From NCBI RefSeq assembly GCF_018437505.1, contig NZ_CP072467.1:3410001-3474000 (forward strand): a stretch of DNA of 64,000 nucleotides, read 5' to 3'. The notes beneath the pieces were generated by a model that ran no database searches, was not told the origin of the DNA, and saw nothing but the letters and a program-made list of their open reading frames with translations. Shown piece after piece: positions 7,944 to 17,211 of the stretch. The translations under genes were made by a program, and so were the position numbers. This DNA is from Spiractinospora alimapuensis. GTDB lineage: Bacteria; Actinomycetota; Actinomycetes; Streptosporangiales; Streptosporangiaceae. Every line of letters starts with the position of its first letter. Position 1 is the first letter of the stretch.

Positions 7944-10900
7944 GTGCGCTTCTACGCCGACCTGCACATCCACTCCAAGTACTCCCGTGCCTGCAGCAAG
8001 GACTGCGACATCGAGCACCTCACCTGGTGGGCGCGACGCAAGGGCGTGGGTGTCGTCGGCACGGGGGACTTCACCCACCCCGCGTGGTTCGCGCACCTGC
8101 GGGAGGTGCTGGAACCGGCGGAGCCAGGGCTGTTCCGGCTCCGGGCCGACCTTGACCGGGACATCTCCCGCACCCTGCCCGCGTCGTGCAGGAGCGACGT
8201 GCGGTTCATGCTCTCCGTGGAGATCTCCACGATCTACAAGGCGGGTGAGCGGACGCGGAAGGTGCACCACCTCTGCTACATGCCGGACTTCGCGGCCGCC
8301 GAACGGTTCAACGAACGGCTCGGCCGGATCGGGAACCTGGGGTCGGACGGGCGCCCGATCCTCGGGCTGGACTCCCGGGACCTGCTGGAGATCACGCTGG
8401 AGAGCGGCGACGGCGCCTACCTGGTGCCGGCGCACATCTGGACCCCGTGGTTCGCCGCGATGGGCTCCAAGGCGGGGTTCGACTCGATCGCCGACTGTTA
8501 CCGCGACCTCTCCGGGCACATCTTCGCTCTGGAGACGGGGCTCTCCAGTGACCCAGAGATGAACTGGCGGCTCAGTCAACTCGACGGATTCACCCTGGTC
8601 AGCAACTCCGACGCCCACTCTCCGCCGATGTTGGCCCGGGAGGCCAGCGCGTTCGACACCGAACTCGACTACTTCTCCATCCGGCGCGCGCTGGAGACGG
8701 GCACCGGCTACGAGGGCACGGTCGAGTTCTTTCCGGAGGAGGGGAAGTACCACCTGGACGGCCACCGCAAGTGCGACGTCCGCCTCGAACCCGCGGAGAC
8801 CAAGGCCCGGGGTGGTCTGTGTCCCGCATGCGGCAAGCCCGTCACGGTGGGGGTGCTGCACCGGGTGGACGACCTGGCGGACCGACCGGAGGGCGTACGC
8901 CCCGAGGGGGCGGCCGGATTCCGCAACCTGATCCCCCTGCCGGAGATCGTGAGCGAGATCGTGGGGGTGGGTCCCAAGAGCAAGAAGGTGCTGGGCCGGA
9001 TCGCCACCCTCACGGCGGAGCACGGATCCGAGCTCGCCATCCTGGACGACGTCCCGACCGACGATCTGGAGCGCGGCCTCCCCGGACTGGGTGAGGCGAT
9101 TTCCCGGCTGCGTGCCGGGACGGTGATCCGCGACGCGGGGTACGACGGCGAGTACGGGCGGATCCACCTCTTCGCCCCCGACGAGCTGACGGCCCTGCGG
9201 ACGGCGGACGCTCCGGCCCTGTTCGACGCGCCCGCCGCGACGCCCGCGCGGCGCGCGTCGTCCCGACCCGCCGTCGCTCCCCGCACGGCTGAGGTCACCG
9301 TCGCCGTCACGGAGCCGTCGGACGACGACCGCACCCCGCCGCCCCTCCCACCCCCGGACTCGGGGGGTTCCGGCGTCCTCGCCGGCCTCGACCCGGACCA
9401 GCGGACGGCCGCGGCGGTGGAGAGTGGACCGCTGTTGATCGTGGCTGGCCCCGGAACCGGAAAGACCCGGACGGTCACCCATCGCCTCGCCCATCTGGTC
9501 ACGGAGCGGAGTGTCCCGCCGGAGGAGTGTCTGGCGATCACCTTCACCCGCAGGGCGGCCGAGGAGATGTCGGAACGCATGGCCGGCCTGGTCGGCGCGG
9601 CGGCCAGCGACCTCACCGTCGCCACCTTCCACTCCTTCGGGTTCTCCGTCATCCGTGACCACCACGAACTCCTCGGGCTTCCCCCGACCGTGGGCATCGC
9701 CGACGCGACCGTCGCGGACGAGCTGCTCACCTCGGCCGCGGGCGACCGTGGACTCACGAGCGGCTCCCGTCGGGCCCTGTCCCTGGTGCGTCGCGGCGAG
9801 GCCGAGCCGGACGCCGACACGGCGGAGCTGCTCGCCACCTACTCGCGTCTGCTACGGGAACGCGGACTCGTGGACTACGACGACCTGCTCCTGCTCCCGG
9901 TCGAGCTGCTGGGCGCTAACCCGGAGGTGCGGGCGGCGTATCGGGACCGCTACCGCTGGGTCACGGTGGACGAGTACCAGGACGTGGACGCGGTGCAGTA
10001 CCGCCTCCTCCGGTTGCTGTGCCCGCCGGACGCCAATCTCACCGCTATCGGCGACCCCGACCAGGCGATCTACTCCTTCCGCGGCGCCGACGTCGGGTTC
10101 TTCCTCCGGTTCGAGCGGGATTACCCGACCGCCCCCGTCGTCCGGTTGACGCGGAACTACCGCAGTGGTCCCCCCATCGTGGAGGCCGCGCTGCGCGCGA
10201 TCCGTCCCAGCACGCTGGTCGCGGACCGGGAACTCCACGCGACCCGTACCGAGGTCGACCATCCGCTGACCGTGCACCAGGTCGAGGACGAACGCGCCGA
10301 GGCCGCCTACGTGGCGCGCACCATCGAGTCCCTGCTCGGCGGATCGTCGCTGTACTCGCTGGACAGTGGACGGGCGACCCCGGAGGACGGTCACGAGATC
10401 TCCTTCGCCGACATCGCGGTCCTCTACCGGACCGACGCCCAGGCGCGGGCCGTGGTCGAGGAGCTCGGACGGTGTGGCCTACCGAGCCAGAAGCGGTCGC
10501 ATGACCCCCTCACGGCCCGGGCCGGGGTGGAACACATCCTGCGGGAGCTGGTGCACGTCAGCGACGGCGCCACCGGCGACGTGCTGGCGGAGGTCCGTTC
10601 GGCGGCTGCCGCCGCCGAACGAACGCTCGCCTCCGACTCCGCCTCGGAGGGGGCCGACGAGCGCGTCGCCGAGGTCCACGTCGCGACGGAGCTGCTCTCC
10701 CCGCTGGCACGCCGCTACGGCACGGACCTCGGCGGCTTCGTGCGCGAGGTCCTGCTCGGGGCGGAGGTCGACGCGCTGGACGCACGGGCGGACGCGATCT
10801 CGCTGCTCACCCTGCACGCGGCCAAGGGTTTGGAGTTCCCGGTGGTCTTCGTGGTCGGCTGCGAGGACGGGCTGCTCCCCCTGCGCTGGCCGGGCACGGA

Positions 10901-11120
10901 ACCCGACGAGGCCTCGATCGCGGAGGAACGCCGGTTGTGCTTCGTCGGCATGACCCGCGCGCAGGACCACCTGTACCTGACGCACGCCCGCCGGCGCTCA
11001 CGGATGGGACGCGTGGAGGAGCGGCGGGTCTCCCCGTTCCTGGACGACCTCGGGGACCGTGTCCGGCGGACCACCCTCAGCAAGCCCAGGAGCGCTGACC
11101 GCCAGCTACGGCTGCTGTAG
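7944..11120 (+). CDS. Endonuclease Q-like PHP nuclease fused to UvrD-family helicase
   Basis: A 1058-residue two-part DNA repair protein. Residues 1-405 resemble endonuclease Q, the PHP-fold enzyme that nicks 5' of deaminated bases. It shows [12 protein letters not shown], the metal ligands in [15 protein letters not shown], a zinc-finger-like set of cysteines (KCDV near 275, LCPACG near 292) and a helix-hairpin-helix-like stretch ([14 protein letters not shown]). A Pro/Ala/Thr linker follows. From about residue 470 it is an SF1A UvrD/PcrA helicase: Walker A GPGTGKT near 501, motif Ia [11 protein letters not shown], Walker [44 protein letters not shown] and [14 protein letters not shown] 7944 is preceded by GGAAGG, and the PHP motif starts four residues in. 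The end overlaps the convergent regulator gene by 15 bp. The domain fusion is seen directly. The repair role is inferred from both families. Confidence 0.93.
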   Translation: MRFYADLHIHSKYSRACSKDCDIEHLTWWARRKGVGVVGTGDFTHPAWFAHLREVLEPAEPGLFRLRADLDRDISRTLPASCRSDVRFMLSVEISTIYKAGERTRKVHHLCYMPDFAAAERFNERLGRIGNLGSDGRPILGLDSRDLLEITLESGDGAYLVPAHIWTPWFAAMGSKAGFDSIADCYRDLSGHIFALETGLSSDPEMNWRLSQLDGFTLVSNSDAHSPPMLAREASAFDTELDYFSIRRALETGTGYEGTVEFFPEEGKYHLDGHRKCDVRLEPAETKARGGLCPACGKPVTVGVLHRVDDLADRPEGVRPEGAAGFRNLIPLPEIVSEIVGVGPKSKKVLGRIATLTAEHGSELAILDDVPTDDLERGLPGLGEAISRLRAGTVIRDAGYDGEYGRIHLFAPDELTALRTADAPALFDAPAATPARRASSRPAVAPRTAEVTVAVTEPSDDDRTPPPLPPPDSGGSGVLAGLDPDQRTAAAVESGPLLIVAGPGTGKTRTVTHRLAHLVTERSVPPEECLAITFTRRAAEEMSERMAGLVGAAASDLTVATFHSFGFSVIRDHHELLGLPPTVGIADATVADELLTSAAGDRGLTSGSRRALSLVRRGEAEPDADTAELLATYSRLLRERGLVDYDDLLLLPVELLGANPEVRAAYRDRYRWVTVDEYQDVDAVQYRLLRLLCPPDANLTAIGDPDQAIYSFRGADVGFFLRFERDYPTAPVVRLTRNYRSGPPIVEAALRAIRPSTLVADRELHATRTEVDHPLTVHQVEDERAEAAYVARTIESLLGGSSLYSLDSGRATPEDGHEISFADIAVLYRTDAQARAVVEELGRCGLPSQKRSHDPLTARAGVEHILRELVHVSDGATGDVLAEVRSAAAAAERTLASDSASEGADERVAEVHVATELLSPLARRYGTDLGGFVREVLLGAEVDALDARADAISLLTLHAAKGLEFPVVFVVGCEDGLLPLRWPGTEPDEASIAEERRLCFVGMTRAQDHLYLTHARRRSRMGRVEERRVSPFLDDLGDRVRRTTLSKPRSADRQLRLL

Positions 11121-12035
11121 CCCCACCACCTGGACGTTCTCGCTGGGCACGGCGCCGGGTTCGCACTGGTAGCGACCGTCGGAGAGTGTGGGGGTGTCCG
11201 GCCTCGGCATCGCCGCCAACCGACGGAACACCGCTTCGGTGGGGGAGCCCGGCTCGGCGCAGTAGGCGATCAACCGCTGGTCGGACTCGGGGATGTGCAT
11301 CACCTGACACTCGAAGCGCAGTTCCCCCTCGGCGGGATGCACCACACGCTTGCGGACGCGGCGCCGCACCTCCACCTCGTGGGCCGCCCAGATGTCGGCG
11401 AAGTCGGGGGAGCTGGCCCGTAGTTCGTCGACGAGCCGTCGGATCCCCGCGTCACCGGGGTACTGGGCGTGGGCGGCGCGCAGGTCGGCCACGCAGGAGC
11501 GCGCGAAGGACCGCGCGTCGGGGTCCTCCCGCCGAGCGGCCCCGTCGTCCCCCGGACGGAAGATCCAGCGGAGAACGTTGCGCCGCTCCGGGGACACGTT
11601 TTCCAGGTCCCCAGTGAAGTAGGTGGCGAGGTGGTTCCACGCCAACACGTCGTACTTCGCGTCCAGGACGTAGGCGGGGGTGTTGGTCAGGTTGTCCAGG
11701 AGGATCCGCACCGCGTTGGGCACGTCCTGGGTCGGCGACCGAGTGATCGGCGGATTCTCGCCGACGAGCCGGAACAGGTAGTCCCGCTCGTCCATGGACA
11801 GCAGCAGGGCCCTGGTCAGAGCGGCGAGCACCTGCGCCGAGGGGGTGGGACCGCGTCCCTGCTCGAGCCGGATGTAGTAGTCGATCGACATCCCCGCCAA
11901 CTGCGCGACCTCCTGCCGCCGCAGTCCTGGCGTCCGCCGCGGCCCAACCTCGGGAAGTCCGACGTCAAACGGTTGGAGCCGGTGCCGACGGGTGCGGAGA
12001 AACGCGGCCAGTTCGCCACGGTTGGAGTGCGCCAC
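11106..12035 (-). CDS. MmyB-type HTH transcriptional regulator
   Basis: A 309-residue regulator. The N-terminal XRE helix-turn-helix covers about residues 5-75 (RRTPGLRRQEVAQLAGMSIDYYIRLEQGRGPTPS is the typical core region, split here by the recognition helix). A PAS-like ligand-binding domain of the MmyB/MLTR type follows (about 100-280), with the family phrases YVLDAKYDVLAWNHLA and WIFRPG. Such proteins commonly repress a neighbouring oxidoreductase gene and bind fatty-acid-like ligands. Here a divergent SDR gene starts 330 bp away and an imperfect palindrome lies between them. GTG 12035 has AGAGAGGGAA upstream. An ATG 35 codons earlier has no support. Confidence 0.92.
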   Translation of the reverse strand: MAHSNRGELAAFLRTRRHRLQPFDVGLPEVGPRRTPGLRRQEVAQLAGMSIDYYIRLEQGRGPTPSAQVLAALTRALLLSMDERDYLFRLVGENPPITRSPTQDVPNAVRILLDNLTNTPAYVLDAKYDVLAWNHLATYFTGDLENVSPERRNVLRWIFRPGDDGAARREDPDARSFARSCVADLRAAHAQYPGDAGIRRLVDELRASSPDFADIWAAHEVEVRRRVRKRVVHPAEGELRFECQVMHIPESDQRLIAYCAEPGSPTEAVFRRLAAMPRPDTPTLSDGRYQCEPGAVPSENVQVVGLQQP

Positions 12036-12364
12036 GGTGTGATTCCCTCTCTGTTCCCCCCAGGATGCCCCGTCCCTCCGCCACTGTCGCCTCCCGAGGG
12101 TGGTACCGGCGGTACTACCTCGGCGTATCGCTCGGAACATCCACGGGTGGAGCGGGGGTCCCTACTCGACGACCGGACGTCCAACTTCGGTCGGTCCGGG
12201 GCCGACCCGGTGCCCCCGAGGGGACCGTCAAGGCGTCCGGCTCCTGGTACCGCGACGTGATCGCCACGAACACCGTGCCCCCGGGATGACGCCGGGGTGG
12301 GATCCGCGATACCAGGCTCCGCGAGGCTCTCCCGGGCGGCGAGGCGACGGGGCACGGTGGGGGC
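12036..12364. other. Divergent intergenic region, regulator/SDR
   Basis: A 329-bp region between the divergent MmyB-type regulator and the SDR gene. Apart from the palindrome at 12094-12123 I see no gene and no clear -35/-10 pair. Confidence 0.5.
12094..12123. promoter_or_regulatory. Imperfect palindrome, candidate operator of the MmyB-type regulator
   Basis: CCGAGG at 12094-12099 and CCTCGG at 12118-12123 enclose an inner inverted repeat GGTACC / GGTACT separated by GGC. The whole 30 bp has dyad symmetry with two or three mismatches. It lies 60 bp upstream of the regulator start, between the divergent genes, where such regulators usually bind. Confidence 0.45.
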
Positions 12365-13123
12365 ATGACCAACACGATCGCACTGATCACCGGCGCGAAC
12401 CGGGGGCTGGGGTACGAGACGGCGCGGCTGCTCGGGGAGCGGGGGATGACCGTCTTCCTTGGGTGCCGTGACGAGGAACGCGCGGGAGTGGCCGCGGCGG
12501 ACCTGCGGGCGGCCGGCCACGACGCGCATCCACTCCACCTGGACGTGACCGACGAGAAGGCCGTCCAGGCGGCGGCGGAGACCATCGAGCGGACCCATGG
12601 GCGACTGGACGTCCTCGTGAACAACGCCGGCATCGGCGGGTTCGCCGAGAGCGGCGGGCCGAGCCAGACCCCCCTGTCGGCGATCCGGCGGGTGTACGAG
12701 ACCAACGTGTTCGGGGTCGTGGCCGTCACGAACGCGATGCTGCCGTTGCTACGGCAGGCGCCCGCCGCGCGGATCGTGAACGTCTCGAGCGAGGTCGGCT
12801 CCCTCACCACGATGACGGACCCCGGAAGTCCCCTGGCCCAGCTCCAGGCCACGGTCCCGTATCCGTCCTCGAAGTCGGCGCTGAACATGCTGACCGTGAT
12901 GTACGCCCGTGAACTCGCCGACACGCGCATCTTGGTGAACGCCGCCAATCCTGGCTACTGCGCCACCGACTTCAACGGGAACACCGGCTACCGCACAGCG
13001 GAAGCCGGTGCGAGCGTGAGCGTGCACCTGGCGACCCTGGACGCGGACGGGCCAAGTGGACTGCTCTGGGGCGACCAGTCCATGAGCCACAGGACCGACA
13101 CCTCCGGCCCGCTCCCCTGGTGA
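12365..13123 (+). CDS. SDR family oxidoreductase
   Basis: A 252-residue classical short-chain dehydrogenase/reductase. The NAD(P) loop is TGANRGLGYETA, the structural NNAG motif is present (VNNAGIGG), the catalytic Ser lies in VNVSSEVG and the Tyr/Lys pair in YPSSKSALN. The N-terminus (ALITGANRGLG) resembles carbonyl-reductase-like members. ATG 12365 is preceded by a G-rich stretch that can pair with 16S rRNA. It is divergent from the MmyB-type regulator, a common actinobacterial arrangement in which the SDR is the regulated target. The substrate is unknown. Confidence 0.92.
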   Translation: MTNTIALITGANRGLGYETARLLGERGMTVFLGCRDEERAGVAAADLRAAGHDAHPLHLDVTDEKAVQAAAETIERTHGRLDVLVNNAGIGGFAESGGPSQTPLSAIRRVYETNVFGVVAVTNAMLPLLRQAPAARIVNVSSEVGSLTTMTDPGSPLAQLQATVPYPSSKSALNMLTVMYARELADTRILVNAANPGYCATDFNGNTGYRTAEAGASVSVHLATLDADGPSGLLWGDQSMSHRTDTSGPLPW

Positions 13124-13133
13124 GGCGACGAAC

Positions 13134-13177
13134 GGGCCGGTGTGGGTGAGAGGTTCTCCCCTCACCCACACCGGCCC
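13134..13177. terminator. Strong bidirectional terminator hairpin
   Basis: A perfect 17-bp stem (left arm starts GGGCCGGTGTGG, right arm ends CCACACCGGCCC) with a 10-nt loop. It lies 10 bp after the SDR stop and 57 bp before the stop of the convergent ABC permease gene, so it can serve both. Confidence 0.8.
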
Positions 13178-13201
13178 TCGACCGACCGTCCCGCGAGGAC
13201 C

Positions 13202-13243
13202 GTCCTCGGTCGGCCGTCCTCAGTCGGCCGTCCTCAGTCGGCC
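13202..13243. repeat. Three tandem 14-bp repeats across the permease stop codon
   Basis: Three head-to-tail copies of GTCCTCAGTCGGCC (the first has one change, GTCCTCGG). The last copy contains the permease stop codon (TCA at 13234-13236 on the plus strand). The C-terminal codons of the permease are therefore part of a small tandem duplication. Confidence 0.75.
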
Positions 13244-15762
13244 GCCAGCGCCGCGGTGATGGACGTGCTGGCGGCCCGGCGCGCCGGGATCACCGCGGCG
13301 AGCAGCCCGGCCACCAACCCCGCGAGGAGGAAGATCGCGACCTGCCCGTAGGGCAACGAGAACACCAGGTCCGACAGCAGCGCACTGCTCGCCGCCCATC
13401 CGAAGAAGACTCCGAGCCCGACGCCGATCGCCGATCCGGTGAACGCCAACACGACCGCCTCGACCGCCAGCATGCGCCGGAGGCTTCGCCTGCCGAGGCC
13501 CAGCGCACGCAGCAGCGCCGACTCGCGTGTCCGTTCCAGGACCGACAGGGTCAGGGTGTTGGCGATCCCGATCAGGGCGATCACGATGGCCAGCGCCAGC
13601 ATCCCGGAGATGGTGTAGAGGGCGATGGACAGGATGTCCTCGAACTCCGTCTTCGCCTCCGCCAACGAGGTCACCTGCAGCAACGGATCGTCCGCCACGG
13701 CGTCGTAGACGGCGGCGCGGGTGTCGGAGCGGTCGGCGTCCGTGGCCGCACTGACGTACAGCATGGAGTCACCGTCGACGTCGGGGAAGATGTCCTCGAA
13801 GTCGCTGGTGTCGACCACGGCTCCCCACAGGTTCTGCATGTCGCCGACCACCGCGGCGATCTCCAGCGTGACCTCACCCTCGCCGGTGTCCAGCACGTAG
13901 TCGTCGCCGGCCTCGAGGCCCTCGGCGTATCCCTCGGAGAGGACCACCTTTCCGGGGGCGAGGTCACTCACCTGTCCGGAGATCGGGTCGGCGGTGATGT
14001 CGCTGCCGACTGTCGCACCGGGGTAGCTCGAGATCGGCATCCCCATGGCGCCGTCGACCACGGTGACGCTCCGTTGGCCGAAGACGGTTCCGACGCTGTC
14101 GTCCGCCTCCAGCGCCGACCGGACCTCCGGAGCGACCGTCGCCTCCTCCTCCGGCTCCTGACCGGGAATGAACTGCGGCGCGATGCCGTAGTCGACAGGG
14201 AAGTTGTCCTCCAACTGCTTCTGCGTCGTCTCACTCAGCGACGCGCTCACCACCGAGTACCCGGTGATGAGGGTGGCGCCCACGGTGAGCGCGATCATCG
14301 CGGTCGCGGCCCGCTTCGGGCTGCGACGAACATTGTCGGCCGCGAGCTCCGACGCGATCCCGATGCGGCGGAACAGGGGCGCGACGGCCCGCACCGCCCA
14401 TCGAACGAGCATCGGTCCGAGGACCACCACCGCCCCGAAGGCGATGATCCCGGCCACGACCACCATGACGAGTGGCACTTCCCCGGCCGGCATGGCGAGG
14501 GCGAACGTGACCAGTCCCGCGCACACCGCGCTGAGGACGGCTCCTACGGTCAGCCGTTTCCACCCCACGCGTTCCGCGAGCGACATGGACGTGGCGCTGC
14601 CGCGCAGCGCGACCAACGGCGGTACCCGCGTCGCCCGAAACGCGGGGAACAGGGCCGAACACACCGTCACTCCCGTGCCGAGCACCAACCCGACGAGAAG
14701 CGCCGTAGGACTGACCACGAGCGCGACGTCGTCGGTCGCGACCGCGAAGAGGCCGGCGAGCACGGTCACCGCGAGATAGCCGGCGCCGACCCCGAGCGCG
14801 GCGCCCAACAAGGAGGCGACCAGGCCCACGACGGTCGACTCGGCGAGCACGGTGCGGAACACCTGTCCCCGCCTCGCTCCCATGCACCGCAGGAGGGCGA
14901 GGTCCCGCTGTCGCTGGGCGATGAGGATGGCGAAGGTGTTGTAGATGACGATCCCCGCCACCACCATGGCGACCAGCGCGAACAGCATCAGCGCGATCCG
15001 GAGCAGGGCGACGTCGCCACCGGCGTTCTCCGCCAGCGCCTCGGCGAACTCGTCACCCGTGCGCACGAGCGTCCCGCCACCGGCGACGTCGCTGACCGCG
15101 TCGGTCACCTGCGCGTCGGTGTAGCCGTCCGCCGCCAGGACGTCGATCTCGTGGTAGCCGTCGATGCCCGTGAGCGCCCGGACGGCGTCCTCGGTGTAGA
15201 CGACCGCGCCGTTGGCGGCGTAGGGCTGCTCCACGCCGAAGTCGACGGTCCCCACCACGGTGACCTCGTGCTTGGCGGAGTCGACGTCCAACACCATGAC
15301 GTCGTCGCCGATCTCGGCGCCGAGGGAATCGACCATGTTGCTGGAGATCGCGACTTCGTCGTCGCTCTCCGGCAGACGGCCGTCGGCGGCCTCGAACCGT
15401 CCGGGGTCGCCGACGGACACCGCGGCCGGAGGGGTGAACCCGGCCGGACGGCCGTCCGCGTCGAGCACTGGCGCCAGGTCCGACACCATGCCGTCGGCGG
15501 CGGCGACCTCGGGCAGGTTCCGCACCTCGGCGAGGATGTCGGCGTTCAGGGGCTCGTAGTCCCTTTCGCCGTCGGATTCGGAGTGGACGGCCGCGCTCAG
15601 CGACTCCGCCGAACCCATGACGCGGGTCTCGAACGCCCCCTCAAGCGTGTCGCTGAAGACCATGGTGCCGCTGACGAACACGACGCCGAGGACGATCGCC
15701 AGGACGGTGGTGACGTACCGCGCGGTGTTGCGTCGCAGACTGGCCAGGGTGACCCGCAGCAT
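13234..15762 (-). CDS. ABC transporter permease, FtsX/MacB type
   Basis: An 842-residue membrane protein with two FtsX-like permease domains. A first helix at residues 15-37 (TTVLAIVLGVVFVSGTMVF) is followed by a large extracellular MacB-type core domain (about 40-250). Three helices follow around 260-375, then a middle pair, a second extracellular domain (about 510-690) and three C-terminal helices. The ABC partner lies directly upstream with stop and start sharing one base (TGATG). Family members export lipids, lipoproteins, antimicrobial peptides or act mechanically in cell-wall control. The substrate here is unknown. Length is typical for actinobacterial fused permeases of this type. Confidence 0.93.
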   Translation of the reverse strand: MLRVTLASLRRNTARYVTTVLAIVLGVVFVSGTMVFSDTLEGAFETRVMGSAESLSAAVHSESDGERDYEPLNADILAEVRNLPEVAAADGMVSDLAPVLDADGRPAGFTPPAAVSVGDPGRFEAADGRLPESDDEVAISSNMVDSLGAEIGDDVMVLDVDSAKHEVTVVGTVDFGVEQPYAANGAVVYTEDAVRALTGIDGYHEIDVLAADGYTDAQVTDAVSDVAGGGTLVRTGDEFAEALAENAGGDVALLRIALMLFALVAMVVAGIVIYNTFAILIAQRQRDLALLRCMGARRGQVFRTVLAESTVVGLVASLLGAALGVGAGYLAVTVLAGLFAVATDDVALVVSPTALLVGLVLGTGVTVCSALFPAFRATRVPPLVALRGSATSMSLAERVGWKRLTVGAVLSAVCAGLVTFALAMPAGEVPLVMVVVAGIIAFGAVVVLGPMLVRWAVRAVAPLFRRIGIASELAADNVRRSPKRAATAMIALTVGATLITGYSVVSASLSETTQKQLEDNFPVDYGIAPQFIPGQEPEEEATVAPEVRSALEADDSVGTVFGQRSVTVVDGAMGMPISSYPGATVGSDITADPISGQVSDLAPGKVVLSEGYAEGLEAGDDYVLDTGEGEVTLEIAAVVGDMQNLWGAVVDTSDFEDIFPDVDGDSMLYVSAATDADRSDTRAAVYDAVADDPLLQVTSLAEAKTEFEDILSIALYTISGMLALAIVIALIGIANTLTLSVLERTRESALLRALGLGRRSLRRMLAVEAVVLAFTGSAIGVGLGVFFGWAASSALLSDLVFSLPYGQVAIFLLAGLVAGLLAAVIPARRAASTSITAALAAD

Positions 15763-16523
15763 CAGGCCTCCTCCAGGCGCAGCAGTCGGCCGGAGACCGC
15801 CTCCGCGGTCGGCTGGTGGATCTCGTCGACGAGTCGGCCGTCGCGGAGGAAGATCGCGCGGTTGGCGTAGGAGGCGGCCACCGGGTCGTGGGTCACCATG
15901 ACGATGGTCTGGCCCAGGCGCTCGGCGGACTCGCGCAGGAAGCTGAGGATCTCCGCGCCGGATCGGGAGTCCAGGTTGCCGGTTGGTTCGTCGGCGTAGA
16001 CGACGTCGGGTGAGGCGAGCAACGCGCGGGCCACGGCGACACGTTGCTGCTGGCCTCCGGAGAGGGCCGAGGGCAGGTGGGTCAGCCGCTCACGCAGGCC
16101 CACGGTCTCGACCAGGGCGTCGAAGCGCGCCATGTCGACTCGTCGTCCGGCGATTCGCGCCGGGAGCAGGATGTTGTCCCGCGCGGTCAGCATCGGCAGG
16201 AGGTTGAACGACTGGAAGACGAAACCGATCCGGTCCCGCCGCAACGTCGTGAGCTGGGCGTCACGCAGCGTCGTGATGTCGGTGTCACCGACGTGCACAC
16301 TCCCGGAGGTCACCGTGTCCAACCCCGCGAGGCAGTGCATCAGCGTCGACTTGCCGGACCCGGACGGGCCCATGATGGCGGTGAACGCCCCACGGGCGAA
16401 CTCCACGTTCACGTTGACGAGAGCGTGCACCGGGGTGGCGCCGGAGTCGTAGGTCTTCGACACCCCGCGGGCGACGACCACCGGCGGTGTCGCGACACGC
16501 GTTGGATCGGCGACGGCGCTCAT
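15762..16523 (-). CDS. ABC transporter ATP-binding protein, LolD/MacB type
   Basis: A 253-residue cytosolic ATPase that drives the FtsX-type permease downstream. Walker A is GPSGSGKSTLM, the signature is LSGGQQQRVAVARAL, Walker B is VVYADEPTGNLDS and the H-loop lies in MVTHDP. The DEPTGNLDS phrase is typical of the LolD/MacB subfamily. ATG 16523 has GAGGAG upstream. The two-gene unit has no recognisable membrane-fusion protein or regulator next to it. Confidence 0.95.
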   Translation of the reverse strand: MSAVADPTRVATPPVVVARGVSKTYDSGATPVHALVNVNVEFARGAFTAIMGPSGSGKSTLMHCLAGLDTVTSGSVHVGDTDITTLRDAQLTTLRRDRIGFVFQSFNLLPMLTARDNILLPARIAGRRVDMARFDALVETVGLRERLTHLPSALSGGQQQRVAVARALLASPDVVYADEPTGNLDSRSGAEILSFLRESAERLGQTIVMVTHDPVAASYANRAIFLRDGRLVDEIHQPTAEAVSGRLLRLEEA

Positions 16524-16956
16524 GACTGGTCTCCTCGGTTCGTGGTTGTGATCATGAGGAGACGCTACGAACGAACCCCCTGGTCACACATCCCGCGTGT
16601 AGCTGATCTTCGCCCCGGCCAATCGGACGGAGCACACCTGCCTCGTCCGACTTTCGGCCGGTTCGTCGACCGACTTTCGGAGGGGTGTCACCGGCGTCGT
16701 GCGGATCCCCACGACCACGGCAGGCGGATGGCGCCGGGGGGCGTCCAACGGTTCGACCGTCGCTCGGGGCGTGTTCGCCGTCCCTGCGGGTGGTACGTGC
16801 ACGGATCGCTCCCTGGGGTTCGATCGAGTGCGCGGAAAACCCACCGCGCCCGGTAGGGGTGCGGGTTGGCTCACCGCCGCGCCGTACCTTCGGACGATCG
16901 CGGCCCCTGGCCGTGCCAGCGGCTCGCCCCCGTCTGACATGCGCGAGGAGCGGGTC
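16524..16956. other. Intergenic region upstream of the ABC operon
   Basis: About 430 bp without a supportable gene. CGACTTTCGG occurs twice in the interval around 16645-16680. I see no clear promoter. The region ends at a gene remnant. Confidence 0.4.
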
Positions 16957-17202
16957 ATGAGCGCAGTACCGAGTGAGGCGGATGTCGTCGTCGTGGGGGC
17001 GGGTCCGGTCGGGCTCACGGTGGGTATCACCCTGGCGTACTACGGCGTCGATGTCGTCGTCCTCGACGCCGCTGAGCAGGCGCCACGCGAAGGGGGATCG
17101 ACCGGCAGCACGACGGGACCCGCCACGTGTGGCCGGCTCAGGGACCCGCCGCCGGACCGCCGTGGCGTAGCCCACATCACATACCTACAGCACTGTAAGT
17201 AG
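16957..17202 (+). pseudogene. Truncated FAD-dependent monooxygenase (N-terminal fragment)
   Basis: An intact start (ATG 16957 with GAGGAG upstream) opens a good FAD-binding Rossmann motif, ADVVVVGAGPVGLTVGITLA, followed by DVVVLDAAEQ. This is exactly the beginning of the PheA/TfdB/UbiH family of aromatic-ring monooxygenases. After about 45 residues the similarity stops, and the frame ends at residue 81 in a stretch with no family features. These enzymes are usually 380-550 residues long, so more than 85 percent is missing. It is probably the relic of a deletion. The downstream hemolysin III promoter lies across its end. Confidence 0.7.
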
Positions 17203-17211
17203 AGTGGACAC
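17186..17211 (+). promoter_or_regulatory. Leaderless promoter with overlapping dyad for the hemolysin III gene
   Basis: TAGAGT at 17200-17205 is a good -10 element and leaves only six bases to the GTG start at 17212, the geometry of a leaderless transcript. Just upstream, TACAG-CA-CTGTA (17186-17197) is a 12-bp dyad in the spacer, a likely operator. No regulator for it is obvious nearby. Confidence 0.5.

Noticed and set aside
7443-9665. A 740-codon antisense frame over the nuclease-helicase gene
   Set aside because: It is a shadow of the real gene and has no recognisable domain; the sense strand encodes conserved PHP and helicase motifs.
14074-15870. A 598-codon plus-strand frame over the ABC permease gene
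   Set aside because: The translation is Arg/Gly/His-rich without domains, while the minus strand encodes a clear FtsX-type permease in operon with its ATPase.
16552-17175. A 207-codon minus-strand frame upstream of the ABC operon
   Set aside because: It lies opposite the flavoprotein fragment, is Arg-rich and has no ribosome binding site.
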